Made by a program: the position numbers and the translations under genes. From an uncultured Parabacteroides sp. (GTDB taxonomy: Bacteria; Bacteroidota; Bacteroidia; Bacteroidales; Tannerellaceae): a stretch of DNA of 64,000 nucleotides. The stretch is taken from positions 17,804 to 81,803 of the forward strand of contig CAKUZF010000008.1 of NCBI GenBank assembly GCA_934718155.1. Reading direction: 5' to 3'. How positions within the stretch are numbered: position 1 is the stretch's first letter; every line of letters begins with the position of its first letter. Under the pieces are notes generated by a model, which saw only the letters and a program-made list of their open reading frames with translations, made no database searches and was not told the DNA's origin. Below are positions 8,946 through 16,665 of the stretch, one piece after another.

Positions 8946-9128
8946 CGGTCGATTTGGTAATCCTGTCGGCAAATCGACCGAAGGATGCAAGGGAATCCGG
9001 TGTAAGACCGGAGCTGTACCCGCAGCTGTAACCTCCACCAAAAATCGTCTGTATCCACAGAGCCACTATCGCCTTGAGCGACGGGAAGGCAACACAGACC
9101 GAGGAGGGAGCCAGAAGACCTGCCAAGA
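8946..9128 (+). ncRNA. Cobalamin (adenosylcobalamin-type) riboswitch
   Basis: The classic conserved blocks are present in order: AAGGGAATCCGGTG with GTAAGACCGG (about 8986-9015), then GAGCTGTACCCGCAGCTGTAA around 9010-9033, and the terminal B12 box GCCAGAAGACCTGCC at about 9109-9124. The outer stem is GGTCGATTTG...CAAATCGACC near 8947-8976. Binding of cobalamin should lower expression of the downstream receptor gene at 9312 and probably the chelatase gene at 11397. The 183-base stretch from 9129 to 9311 is leader sequence; it holds a hairpin around 9208-9231 that could be part of the expression platform, but no ribosome-site-masking stem is obvious by eye. Confidence 0.93.
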
Positions 9129-9311
9129 TCAAGACAATAAACGCACGACGCTTCCGGGAATAAGGAGCGAGGCGGTAGGATTTTTAGCTAAATAATTGGT
9201 TTTTCAATTGTCTGTTTTCCCAAACAGGCAAGGGGATTTCTATTTGCGTTCCACCTCTTCATCCTCCAAAGGCGAAGTGCGCTGTTACTAATTGCGCAAG
9301 AACGATTTAAG

Positions 9312-11360
9312 ATGAAACTCGGACTGATATTGATTGGCGCTGGCATGGCTTCATTCGCCTCGGCACAAAGTATTTTGGATGGTAAGAAAGCGGAAGAACT
9401 CTCGGTGCTTCTCGACGAGATCGTGGTGACAGGCACCGGCACGGAGCACTACCTGAAGGATGCCCCTGTGCAGACAGAGGTGATCACACGCAAGGCGTTA
9501 GAGCAATACCAAGCGCGCAACATAGAGGAGTTGCTCAACGGCCTCTCGCCCTCGCTGACGTTTCACGACGGCGACATGGGCAGCCGCATTCAGCTGAACG
9601 GCTTAGGGAACGACTACATCTTGATCATGATAGACGGGAAGCGCATGAATGGCGACGTGGGCGGACAAAACGACCTGAACCTGCTGAACCTGTCAAACAT
9701 CGAGCGCATCGAGATCGTGAAGGGAGCAGCCTCATCGCTCTATGGCAGCGATGCCATAGCGGGTGTGATCAATATCATCACCAAGAAGACTCACGACAAG
9801 GTGGAGGTGAGCAGCACCTCTCGCGTCGGCGAATATGGCGACGTGCGTGAAAGCGCATCCGTCGGTCTGACCATAGGCAAAGTAAAGAGTGTCACTGGCT
9901 TAAACATGCGTCACACGGATGGCTGGCGCAACACCGACCTGCAATGGACGCAGCAGCAACTGAAACCAGGGTCGACCATGAAGACGGTGAACCGTGCCAC
10001 CAACTACACCGTGAGCGAGAACTTGGAGTGGGCACTCAACAAACGATTGACACTGACTGGAAGCGGCTCGTACTACGAACGATGGGTAGCTCGCTCGCAT
10101 GGAGCGTGGAGCTACTTGCCCAACGACTTCTACTACCGCAACTACAGCGTGGCGGGAGGCGCGAAGTACAAGTTGAACGGACGCAACCAACTGACCGCCG
10201 ACCTCTCATACGATCGCTATGGCTACTTCTACGACTATAAGTTGCAAGAGGTGACCGACTACTTCATCGATGGGAAACGCGTGACACACTATCCGGGTCA
10301 GCGCATCAAGCAAAGCGTGCAGCAGCAGGTGTTAGGCCAACTGAAGGGCGTGTTCTACTTCGGAGAGAGCCACATCGTGAACGCCGGCTTCGAATACCTC
10401 TATAACCACCTCGAATCGCCTCACCACATCGACGGCGATGAGGCTTCGGTCTATACCGTGGCTGCCTACGGACAGGAGGAATGGACAGCCTCAGACCACT
10501 GGGTATTGACCGTGGGCGCACGAGGCACGCTGCACAAAGAGACAGGGTTCAACATGAGTCCAAAAGTGTCAGCCCTTTACAAAGTAAACGACTTCAACCT
10601 GCGTGCCTCCTATGCGTTAGGCTACAAATCACCTACGGTCAAAGAGCTGTACTACAACTACGTGGCCACCTTGGGCGGAGGAGCCTTAACGGCTTATCAC
10701 GGCAACACCGACTTGAAGGCGCAGACCTCGCAATATGCGTCGATCGGCGTGGAATACACGGGCAAAACCTTTCAAGCCAGCTTGACGGGCTACACCAACC
10801 AGTTGCGCAACATGATCGAATTGATTGATATCAAGGTGACTCCCGAGGAAAAGCTGAATGAGATTGAGCGCAGCAAAGCCTATCGCAACTTGACGAAGGC
10901 GCGGATATGGGGCGTAGACTTCACCTTCCGCTATCAACCCACGAAAGCGTTCAACGTGAGCGGTGGCTACAGCTTCGCCGACCCCAAGGCACAATATCCC
11001 AACCAAGGGGCGAACTACATGCAATACATCCCCATCGATGCGACCTCGCAGCATAACGCGTCGCTCAACGCCTCTTGGCAGCACGCGTGGAAACGCTACA
11101 AGTTGGGACTAACCGTGAACGGGCGTTACCAGTCGGAGCGTCGCTACGTGGTAAACAACAACCCTGAGGGGTTTCAGACTTGGCGCATCAACACGGCGCA
11201 CACATTGTTAGGCATGAAACGCTGGACGATGACACTCAACGTGGGCGTAGACAACCTCTTCGACTACGTTGACCGCACGCCCTTCGGGCGCAACCGTGCG
11301 ACCACCACACCGGGGCGCAACTTCTACGCCTCCGTGGTGTTGAAATACAAAAGTAAGTAA
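9312..11360 (+). CDS. btuB: TonB-dependent outer-membrane receptor, probable cobalamin importer
   Basis: 682 residues. Signal peptide MKLGLILIGAGMASFASAQ, TonB box-like EIVVTGTG near residue 36, and a plug domain including LNGLGNDYILIMIDGKRMNG and NIERIEIVKGAASSLYGSDA with VINIITKK, followed by a 22-strand-type barrel. It would take up B12 or other corrinoids across the outer membrane using TonB energy. The assignment to cobalamin rests mainly on the riboswitch in its leader, since receptor sequence alone rarely gives substrate. The gene for a CbiK-like lipoprotein follows after 36 bases, presumably in the same transcript. Confidence 0.85.
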   Translation: MKLGLILIGAGMASFASAQSILDGKKAEELSVLLDEIVVTGTGTEHYLKDAPVQTEVITRKALEQYQARNIEELLNGLSPSLTFHDGDMGSRIQLNGLGNDYILIMIDGKRMNGDVGGQNDLNLLNLSNIERIEIVKGAASSLYGSDAIAGVINIITKKTHDKVEVSSTSRVGEYGDVRESASVGLTIGKVKSVTGLNMRHTDGWRNTDLQWTQQQLKPGSTMKTVNRATNYTVSENLEWALNKRLTLTGSGSYYERWVARSHGAWSYLPNDFYYRNYSVAGGAKYKLNGRNQLTADLSYDRYGYFYDYKLQEVTDYFIDGKRVTHYPGQRIKQSVQQQVLGQLKGVFYFGESHIVNAGFEYLYNHLESPHHIDGDEASVYTVAAYGQEEWTASDHWVLTVGARGTLHKETGFNMSPKVSALYKVNDFNLRASYALGYKSPTVKELYYNYVATLGGGALTAYHGNTDLKAQTSQYASIGVEYTGKTFQASLTGYTNQLRNMIELIDIKVTPEEKLNEIERSKAYRNLTKARIWGVDFTFRYQPTKAFNVSGGYSFADPKAQYPNQGANYMQYIPIDATSQHNASLNASWQHAWKRYKLGLTVNGRYQSERRYVVNNNPEGFQTWRINTAHTLLGMKRWTMTLNVGVDNLFDYVDRTPFGRNRATTTPGRNFYASVVLKYKSK

Positions 11361-11396
11361 GCAACAAATTATCAATAATTTTATTCACTAAACATC

Positions 11397-12587
11397 ATGT
11401 TAAAGAATTTATTCAAATCTAAGATGGTAGCAGCCATGATGGCTGTAGCATTGAGCGCAGGTTTCGCTTCTTGTAGCGATGACGACGATCCCGAGACTAC
11501 ACTAAATCCGGCTGAGCAGCAGGTAGCCAACACCAAAAAGAACGACACGGCGCTGTTGCTCTGTACGTTTGGTAGCACCTACAACGAGTCACTCTCAGTG
11601 TATGACGACATTATTAAAGACTACGCCGCTGAGTTTCCCGGCGTGGATATCTACATGTCGTTCACTTCAAGAACCTGTATCAACCGTGTGCAGGCATCTA
11701 CAGGCATTGAGCGCTACGAGCTGGATCAATGGTTGCACGCCATCGGCGACGCCGGTTACAAGCGAGTAGCCGTACAGTCATTGCACGTAATCCCAGGCGA
11801 GGAGTACCTCTCTTTGATGAACACCGATATCAAGAAGTATTTCATGATTCAGTGGTTCCCCACCATCGATGTATTGAGAAGCGCCAACTTGCTCTCTACC
11901 GACGAGGATACAGAGGCGGTAGCCAGTGTTTTGGCTAACCACTACAAGGAGCAGCTGAACGACGAGAAAAACATCGTCTTGCTGATGGGCCATGGTAACC
12001 CCGACGAGAATTACAATGCCAACCAGAAATATGCCGACGTACAGAAAGCAATTCAGGCTAAGACAACGTTCAAGAACGTATTCGTAGGTACAGTTGACTA
12101 TGGCGATATGTTGTTCTGGCCGAAGGAAGAAGAGGAGAATCCGGCTGACCGTATCTCTGACGAGAAGGTGGTTCGCAGCGAATATCCGGCTTGTATGTAC
12201 TCACAGATCATGTCATACTGCGAAGCTCACAACTTGAAACCGGCCGACGTGAAGGTATTTATCGCTCCGTTTATGTCAATCGCCGGAGACCACGCTCACA
12301 ACGACTTGTGGGGTCTGGAGGCTTTGGCCGAGGACGCAAGCTTAGACGATGTAGAGTTGAACAGCAACGAGTTCAGCTGGCGTGAGCGTCTGGAGAAGAT
12401 GGGCTTCCAGGTGCAGCGCGACTTCGAGGCTCACCCGAGTTCGCAGGTTGGCGCAGATCATGGTATCGTGTCAGGTTGCAACATCAAGGCATTGGGTAGC
12501 TATCCTGAAATCCGTAAGATTTGGGTTAAGCACATGCGTGAGCAGTGGGATGCTGATGCATGGATGAACGGCGAGGATTATCAATAA
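11397..12587 (+). CDS. cbiK: CbiK-like sirohydrochlorin cobaltochelatase made as a lipoprotein
   Basis: 396 residues. Starts with a lipoprotein signal ending LSAGFASC (lipid-modified Cys26, followed by an acidic DDDDPE stretch). The mature part matches class II chelatase CbiK: LLLCTFGSTYNESL, VAVQSLHVIPGEEY (His130, expected metal ligand), LLMGHGNPDENYN (His199) and FIAPFMSIAGDHAHND (His299/His301 region). An acidic insertion (KEEEENPADR) near residues 243-252 is unusual. CbiK normally inserts Co2+ into sirohydrochlorin in the cytoplasm; here the signal puts it at the cell envelope, next to a B12 receptor. It may bind or modify a tetrapyrrole or metal outside the cytoplasm (inference). A strong terminator follows. 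Confidence 0.82.
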   Translation: MLKNLFKSKMVAAMMAVALSAGFASCSDDDDPETTLNPAEQQVANTKKNDTALLLCTFGSTYNESLSVYDDIIKDYAAEFPGVDIYMSFTSRTCINRVQASTGIERYELDQWLHAIGDAGYKRVAVQSLHVIPGEEYLSLMNTDIKKYFMIQWFPTIDVLRSANLLSTDEDTEAVASVLANHYKEQLNDEKNIVLLMGHGNPDENYNANQKYADVQKAIQAKTTFKNVFVGTVDYGDMLFWPKEEEENPADRISDEKVVRSEYPACMYSQIMSYCEAHNLKPADVKVFIAPFMSIAGDHAHNDLWGLEALAEDASLDDVELNSNEFSWRERLEKMGFQVQRDFEAHPSSQVGADHGIVSGCNIKALGSYPEIRKIWVKHMREQWDADAWMNGEDYQ

Positions 12588-12610
12588 ACGAACCTATAAT
12601 TGATCGCTTG

Positions 12611-12647
12611 AGCAGGACACCCGGTAACGAGTGTCCTGCTTTCTTTT
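12611..12647. terminator. Bidirectional intrinsic terminator after cbiK
   Basis: Perfect 10-bp stem AGCAGGACAC/GTGTCCTGCT (12611-12620 with 12631-12640), 10-base loop, followed by TTCTTTT on the plus strand. It sits between the convergent cbiK and yhcH-like genes and probably ends both transcripts. Confidence 0.85.
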
Positions 12648-12656
12648 GTCAGCGAC

Positions 12657-13124
12657 TCATCGTGCCGCCAAGCCATCGATCCGCACCTTGGCGATTGCCT
12701 TGCGGATAGGGCCTTCACCCACAAGGGGCGCATGGGCATCCTCGGGATAGAGCAGGTAGAACTGGCCCGGACGCACCTCGATGTAGGCTGCGGCAGGCTG
12801 GGTATAGAAGGCGATATCACGCGCCTCATCGAAAGGCGCATCGCTCGCGCCTTTTACATCGCTTAGGGCTTTCCAGCCTACCACCTCGCTGGCACTAAGC
12901 GGAAATTGGATGTCGATATACTTGCGATGCACCTCCAATCGACGCTCCTCGGCGGGCTGCATCTGCGCATCGTCTACATTGATAAACAACTCTTCGCCCT
13001 TCAAATTGATGCGTCCGGCAGGAACCTTCGTGAGGTCGTGCTGACGCATGTAAGCAAACAACTCCTTAAACAGCGGGTGAAGCGCCTCATAGCGCTCCGC
13101 CTGCGATAAATCCGCTACAATCAT
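12657..13124 (-). CDS. YhcH/YjgK/YiaL family protein, possible sugar anomerase
   Basis: 155 residues of a small cupin-like beta-barrel family. Family motifs: GRINLKGEELFINVDDAQ, EVHRKYIDIQFPLSASEVVGW and RPGQFYLLYPEDAHAPLVGEG with IRKAIAKVRI at the C-terminus; the conserved His and Glu of the metal site are in EVHRKYIDIQ and PEDAHAP. E. coli YhcH (NanQ) opens and anomerises N-acetylneuraminate, and relatives sit in sugar catabolic operons. Here it is the last gene of a minus-strand unit with a TonB receptor and NamZ, so a role on a MurNAc-type or other amino sugar is plausible. No signal peptide. Confidence 0.85.
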   Translation of the reverse strand: MIVADLSQAERYEALHPLFKELFAYMRQHDLTKVPAGRINLKGEELFINVDDAQMQPAEERRLEVHRKYIDIQFPLSASEVVGWKALSDVKGASDAPFDEARDIAFYTQPAAAYIEVRPGQFYLLYPEDAHAPLVGEGPIRKAIAKVRIDGLAAR

Positions 13125-13131
13125 TTCTCTC

Positions 13132-13224
13132 TTATATTCTTACCAATTGTTGATTAAACGTATAAGCTCCATCCGTAATCTGCTCCAGCGAAAGCGACTG
13201 GAAAGTCAGGTCGTACACCTCCAT
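13132..13224 (-). CDS. Possible 30-aa ORF between TonB receptor and yhcH-like gene
   Basis: A 30-codon frame from the ATG at 13224 (MEVYDLTFQSLSLEQITDGA..., ending QQLVRI) stops 7 bases before the yhcH-like start. The frame stays open for some codons further upstream towards the receptor stop at 13244. The residue mix looks coding-like, and it could be the tail of a decayed gene or a true small protein. No homology recognised; coding status uncertain. Confidence 0.25.
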   Translation of the reverse strand: MEVYDLTFQSLSLEQITDGAYTFNQQLVRI

Positions 13225-13243
13225 CGGCTGGCTGCCGCAATGT

Positions 13244-15304
13244 TTAATAAGCGAACGTGTAGTTAAAACCCGCCTTCAACCAAAATCCCGGTTGGGGAAT
13301 ATTGCCCAAGTCGTAATAGGTGGCATCAAACAGGTTGTTCAATTCGGCATAGATATTCAACGCCTTATGCTGCCAGTTCAGCTTCAGATCGACCACGCAA
13401 TAGGGAGCGTAGGGCTCTTCGTAGGCGGGCTTCTGCGCCTCGAACTTCGTGTAGCTGCCCGCACGATCTTGCCAACGCAGATACCAAGAGGCAGAGAAAC
13501 CTCGCCAAATGTCATGACTCAACTGCGCCGTGAACTTATGCTTCAGGTAATCCAAGGCATAATTAGAGATGAGATCCTCGCTCTCCTTCTTCTGATGGAT
13601 ATAGGCGTAGCCCAGCTCAATCTTGCGCACGAAACCACGGCCGCCCAGCCACTCTTTCGGCAGGATGCTAACGTTGGTCTCTACGCCTAAGTTGTCCACA
13701 TCGGTCAGGTTGCGGCTCTCCCACAGGTCTTCGGGGTTTTTCTTCACCCAGTCGATCATGTCTGTGCCCTTGCGATAAAACCCGGCCACATGCGCCCGGA
13801 AGAAATAGCTGCCATACTTCACGCCCAGCTCGAAGGCCTCGCTCTTCTCCGGCTTCAAGTCGGGGTTGCCTATGTTGGTCTTGCTGCTATAGAACAGGTC
13901 GGTGAAGGTAGGCATTCGCAACGCTCGGTTCCAGCTGCCATAGAGGCTGAAGTCGGAAGCGAAACGGAAGCTTGCGTCTACACCCGGATAGAAGCGCACG
14001 CCCTGATTGAGCGCCGAATTATAGTTGGCCAAGACACCCGCCGAGAGGGAGAAGTTGCCCAGCAAGAGGTTGTGCTCCAAGAAGTAGCTGATGTTGCTTC
14101 GGCTGTAGCTCTTCGTGAATTGCCCCTCCTTCTCGAAAGGGACATCCTGAGGCTCCTTCATCGGATTGCCCAGCACATTGCTTCGCACGCTCTCGCTCCG
14201 AAACTCTACGCCCATGCTGGTCGTTCCCAGCTGCCAAGTGGTAGCGGCGTTGAGGTTCGTGCCATACACGTTGGTCTCGTGGTAATTGTACCCCGTGTAC
14301 CAAGAGGCGGGATCGCTTCTGAAAAGCTCGAAGCGGTCGGTGTGGCGCGTCCAATACACCTTCGGGGTGAAACGGATTTTACCTTTGGTCTCGCCTCCCG
14401 CCGAAAGGAAAAAGCGGCGAGTCTTGTCGTACTGGTTGGGATAGGCAGCCGAATAGAAGCTATTGGCACCATACCCCTTGTCGTTATAGCCCGCCTGGAA
14501 TTGGAAGTCGGCCTCCTGGCTCTTCACCTGCGATTGCCAGAAGAGGTTCAGTTGCTTAAAGTCGGTGTTATCGGTGTATCCTCCCGAGTGGGCATAACCT
14601 GCCGAGAGACGCTGGCTGAAGTTTCCTTTAGCCTGGTTCACGCCCGCCTCCAGCTTCCAAAGCTTGTGCATTCCGGCATAGTTGTCGGTCGTGATGGTGT
14701 TCGATGCGCTGCTCTTGGTGATGATGTTGATCGCTCCAGCGAAGGCACTGGCTCCAAAGACGCGGGATGAGGGACCAGAAATCACCTCAATACGTTCGAT
14801 GTCGGAAAGGTTGACCGGGATGTCGAAACTGTAATGGCCCGTCTGAGGGTTAGAAAGGTTCACTCCGTTGAGGAGCACCGCAATCTGGTCGAACGTACCG
14901 CCTCGGATGGAGATGTCGGCTTGCGTACCGCCCTCTCCTCGCTGGCGCACATCGACGCCTGCGGCATATTCTAATAGGTCTTGGATACTGGTGACAGGGG
15001 CCGCCTCGATCTCGCGGGCGGAGATGACCGTCACAATCTTTGTCGCTTGGTTGAGTGCGATAGGCGCACGGGAAGCCGTCACCTCGATCTCCTCCAGCTC
15101 GACTTGAGTGGATGCGCTATTGGCCTTTTGTTCAGCCCGTTTTTGCACCTGCGCATTAGCCGGCAAGGCAAAGAGCAGGGTCGAAGCGCTGATCACTCCA
15201 ATGTTGATCACTTTGTGCATACTGCGAAAGGCCGCATAGCTCCGCCGCTCGAAGTGACGGAAACGAACGGTCTCCGCCGCAGCGGCAGATCTCCAATCTT
15301 TCAT
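13244..15304 (-). CDS. TonB-dependent outer-membrane receptor downstream of namZ
   Basis: 686 residues from the ATG at 15304, which overlaps the namZ stop as ATGA and implies coupling. The N-terminus is long: RFRHFERRSYAAFRSMHKV precedes the hydrophobic signal core (IGVISASTLLFALPANAQ). I recall similar basic/aromatic lead-ins in other Bacteroidales receptors, so I keep the long start; the alternative is the Met at 15220. TonB-box region LEEIEVTASRAP, plug motifs DISIRGGTFDQIAVLLNGVNLS and IERIEVISGPSSRVFGASAF with INIITK, barrel to the terminal YTFAY. Context with NamZ suggests import of muropeptide or MurNAc-containing fragments, although the plug also resembles BtuB-like receptors. Confidence 0.85.
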   Translation of the reverse strand: MKDWRSAAAAETVRFRHFERRSYAAFRSMHKVINIGVISASTLLFALPANAQVQKRAEQKANSASTQVELEEIEVTASRAPIALNQATKIVTVISAREIEAAPVTSIQDLLEYAAGVDVRQRGEGGTQADISIRGGTFDQIAVLLNGVNLSNPQTGHYSFDIPVNLSDIERIEVISGPSSRVFGASAFAGAINIITKSSASNTITTDNYAGMHKLWKLEAGVNQAKGNFSQRLSAGYAHSGGYTDNTDFKQLNLFWQSQVKSQEADFQFQAGYNDKGYGANSFYSAAYPNQYDKTRRFFLSAGGETKGKIRFTPKVYWTRHTDRFELFRSDPASWYTGYNYHETNVYGTNLNAATTWQLGTTSMGVEFRSESVRSNVLGNPMKEPQDVPFEKEGQFTKSYSRSNISYFLEHNLLLGNFSLSAGVLANYNSALNQGVRFYPGVDASFRFASDFSLYGSWNRALRMPTFTDLFYSSKTNIGNPDLKPEKSEAFELGVKYGSYFFRAHVAGFYRKGTDMIDWVKKNPEDLWESRNLTDVDNLGVETNVSILPKEWLGGRGFVRKIELGYAYIHQKKESEDLISNYALDYLKHKFTAQLSHDIWRGFSASWYLRWQDRAGSYTKFEAQKPAYEEPYAPYCVVDLKLNWQHKALNIYAELNNLFDATYYDLGNIPQPGFWLKAGFNYTFAY

Positions 15305-16512
15305 TTCTTCTTTTTTAGGTTCGTATTGGATTGTGTTGGATAATCGGGATAGAGTAAATATTTCTTTCGGATCTGTTTATACTTCTCCAGCTCGGGCTGC
15401 CAGCTGGCACGGATCTCCTCTTCGCTGAAGCCACGAATGATCTGGAAGCGCAACTGCTTCGAGCCGGCCAAGAGGTCGAACCACTGGGGGCGAGAGAAGA
15501 AGAAGGCCTTCTGATCGCCCGACTTCTCGTAGAAATCGAGGAAGAAGCGCAGCGTCAATCCGCCCTCGAAAGGCAGCTCACGCAGGTCGACGCCATAGCA
15601 AAGCTTATCTTTCTGCAAGGGGTTGGTGTCGAAACCTGGCAAGGCGGTGGGCGTGAACGTGAAATCGCCAAACTTCGGGTCGGGGAAGCCTAACACCTGA
15701 AACGGGAAATAGGTGCCTCTACCCACGCTAACTTGTGTAGCCTCGAAGAAGCAGAGCGAGGGATACAGGCGGATAGCCTGGTCGTTGGAAAGGTTGGGCG
15801 AAGGCTTCACCGGCAACCAATAGGGATCGCCATGCCGCCAATTCTCCATCGTGACCACCGTCAGCTCGCAACTGTCGGCGGGGTTCTTCAGCCATTTCTC
15901 GCCATTGATCATGCGGGCGAGCTCGCCCACGGTCAAGCCATGAAGAATGGGCAACGGATCTACGCCCACGAAGCTCTCGAAGCCAGGTTGGCGCATCGGA
16001 CCATCAACAAAGTCGTTCGGATTAGGTCGATCAAGCACTACGAAGGGCTTGTGCTGCTCGGCGCAGGCCTCCATCACATAGTGCATCGTGCTGATATACG
16101 TATAGAATCGAGCCCCCACGTCTTGAATGTCGAACACCATAATATCGATGTCGGCCATCTGCTCGGCCGTTGGCTTTTTGTTTTTGCCATAAATAGAGAT
16201 GATGGGGACGCCCGTCTTCGTGTCGCGGCTATCCTTGATTTCCGCACCGGCATCGCCTGTCCCACGGAATCCATGCTCAGGGGCAAACACCTTGCGCACA
16301 TAGATGCCCTTTGACAGGAGCGCATCCAACAGGTGTACCTGCGATTGTTCCAAGATAGAGGTCTGATTAACCACCAATCCCACTCGCTTCCCTTGAAGCA
16401 ACGAGGTGATCACCTCCATACGCTCCGCTCCGAGGCGAAGCTCGCCGCCTTCGGCTCCCCACATCGAGAAGCAACAGAGGCAGCCTATCACGGCAATTAG
16501 CAGCCTTTTCAT
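15301..16512 (-). CDS. namZ: DUF1343 family exo-beta-N-acetylmuramidase (NamZ, GH171-like)
   Basis: 403 residues with signal peptide MKRLLIAVIGCLCCFSMWG. Family motifs: GKRVGLVVNQTSI, VRKVFAPEHGFRGTGDAGAEI, DTKTGVPIISIYG, DIMVFDIQDVGARFYTYISTM (the conserved D-x-Q-DVG-R-YTY signature) and PNPNDFVDGPM. NamZ enzymes remove MurNAc from the non-reducing end of peptidoglycan fragments; such enzymes are known from Bacillus and, as I recall, Tannerella, which needs external MurNAc. The signal places it outside the cytoplasm. First gene of a three-gene minus-strand unit with a TonB receptor and a YhcH-like protein. The lysine-rich tail (LKKKK) reads straight into the receptor start. Confidence 0.88.
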   Translation of the reverse strand: MKRLLIAVIGCLCCFSMWGAEGGELRLGAERMEVITSLLQGKRVGLVVNQTSILEQSQVHLLDALLSKGIYVRKVFAPEHGFRGTGDAGAEIKDSRDTKTGVPIISIYGKNKKPTAEQMADIDIMVFDIQDVGARFYTYISTMHYVMEACAEQHKPFVVLDRPNPNDFVDGPMRQPGFESFVGVDPLPILHGLTVGELARMINGEKWLKNPADSCELTVVTMENWRHGDPYWLPVKPSPNLSNDQAIRLYPSLCFFEATQVSVGRGTYFPFQVLGFPDPKFGDFTFTPTALPGFDTNPLQKDKLCYGVDLRELPFEGGLTLRFFLDFYEKSGDQKAFFFSRPQWFDLLAGSKQLRFQIIRGFSEEEIRASWQPELEKYKQIRKKYLLYPDYPTQSNTNLKKKK

Positions 16513-16602
16513 ATTCGATGAATCAAATTTAGTATCTTATACATATATAATATACACCTCACCGCCCATGCGCATCGGCATGAGACAAGTTTTATTTTGC
16601 GG

Positions 16603-16610
16603 CAAAAGTA
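16603..16610 (-). promoter_or_regulatory. -7 box TACTTTTG for the namZ operon
   Basis: Minus-strand match to TAnnTTTG, 90 bases before the namZ ATG, in the divergent spacer shared with the S9 peptidase gene. The leader carries an ACATATATAATA-type element at about 16539-16556. Confidence 0.55.
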
Positions 16611-16633
16611 CGAATTATTTTCACAGAAATTTA

Positions 16634-16641
16634 TACTTTTG
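16634..16641 (+). promoter_or_regulatory. -7 box TACTTTTG for the S9 peptidase gene
   Basis: Plus-strand match to TAnnTTTG, 24 bases before the ATG at 16666, so the leader is short (about 18-20 bases). It overlaps the upstream part of the divergent namZ promoter region. Confidence 0.6.
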
Positions 16642-16665
16642 GAGCGAATTTGATAATAATGCCTT

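Noticed and set aside
13790..14770. 326-codon open frame on the plus strand inside the TonB receptor
   Set aside because: Shadow of the minus-strand receptor; no recognisable motif and no promoter.
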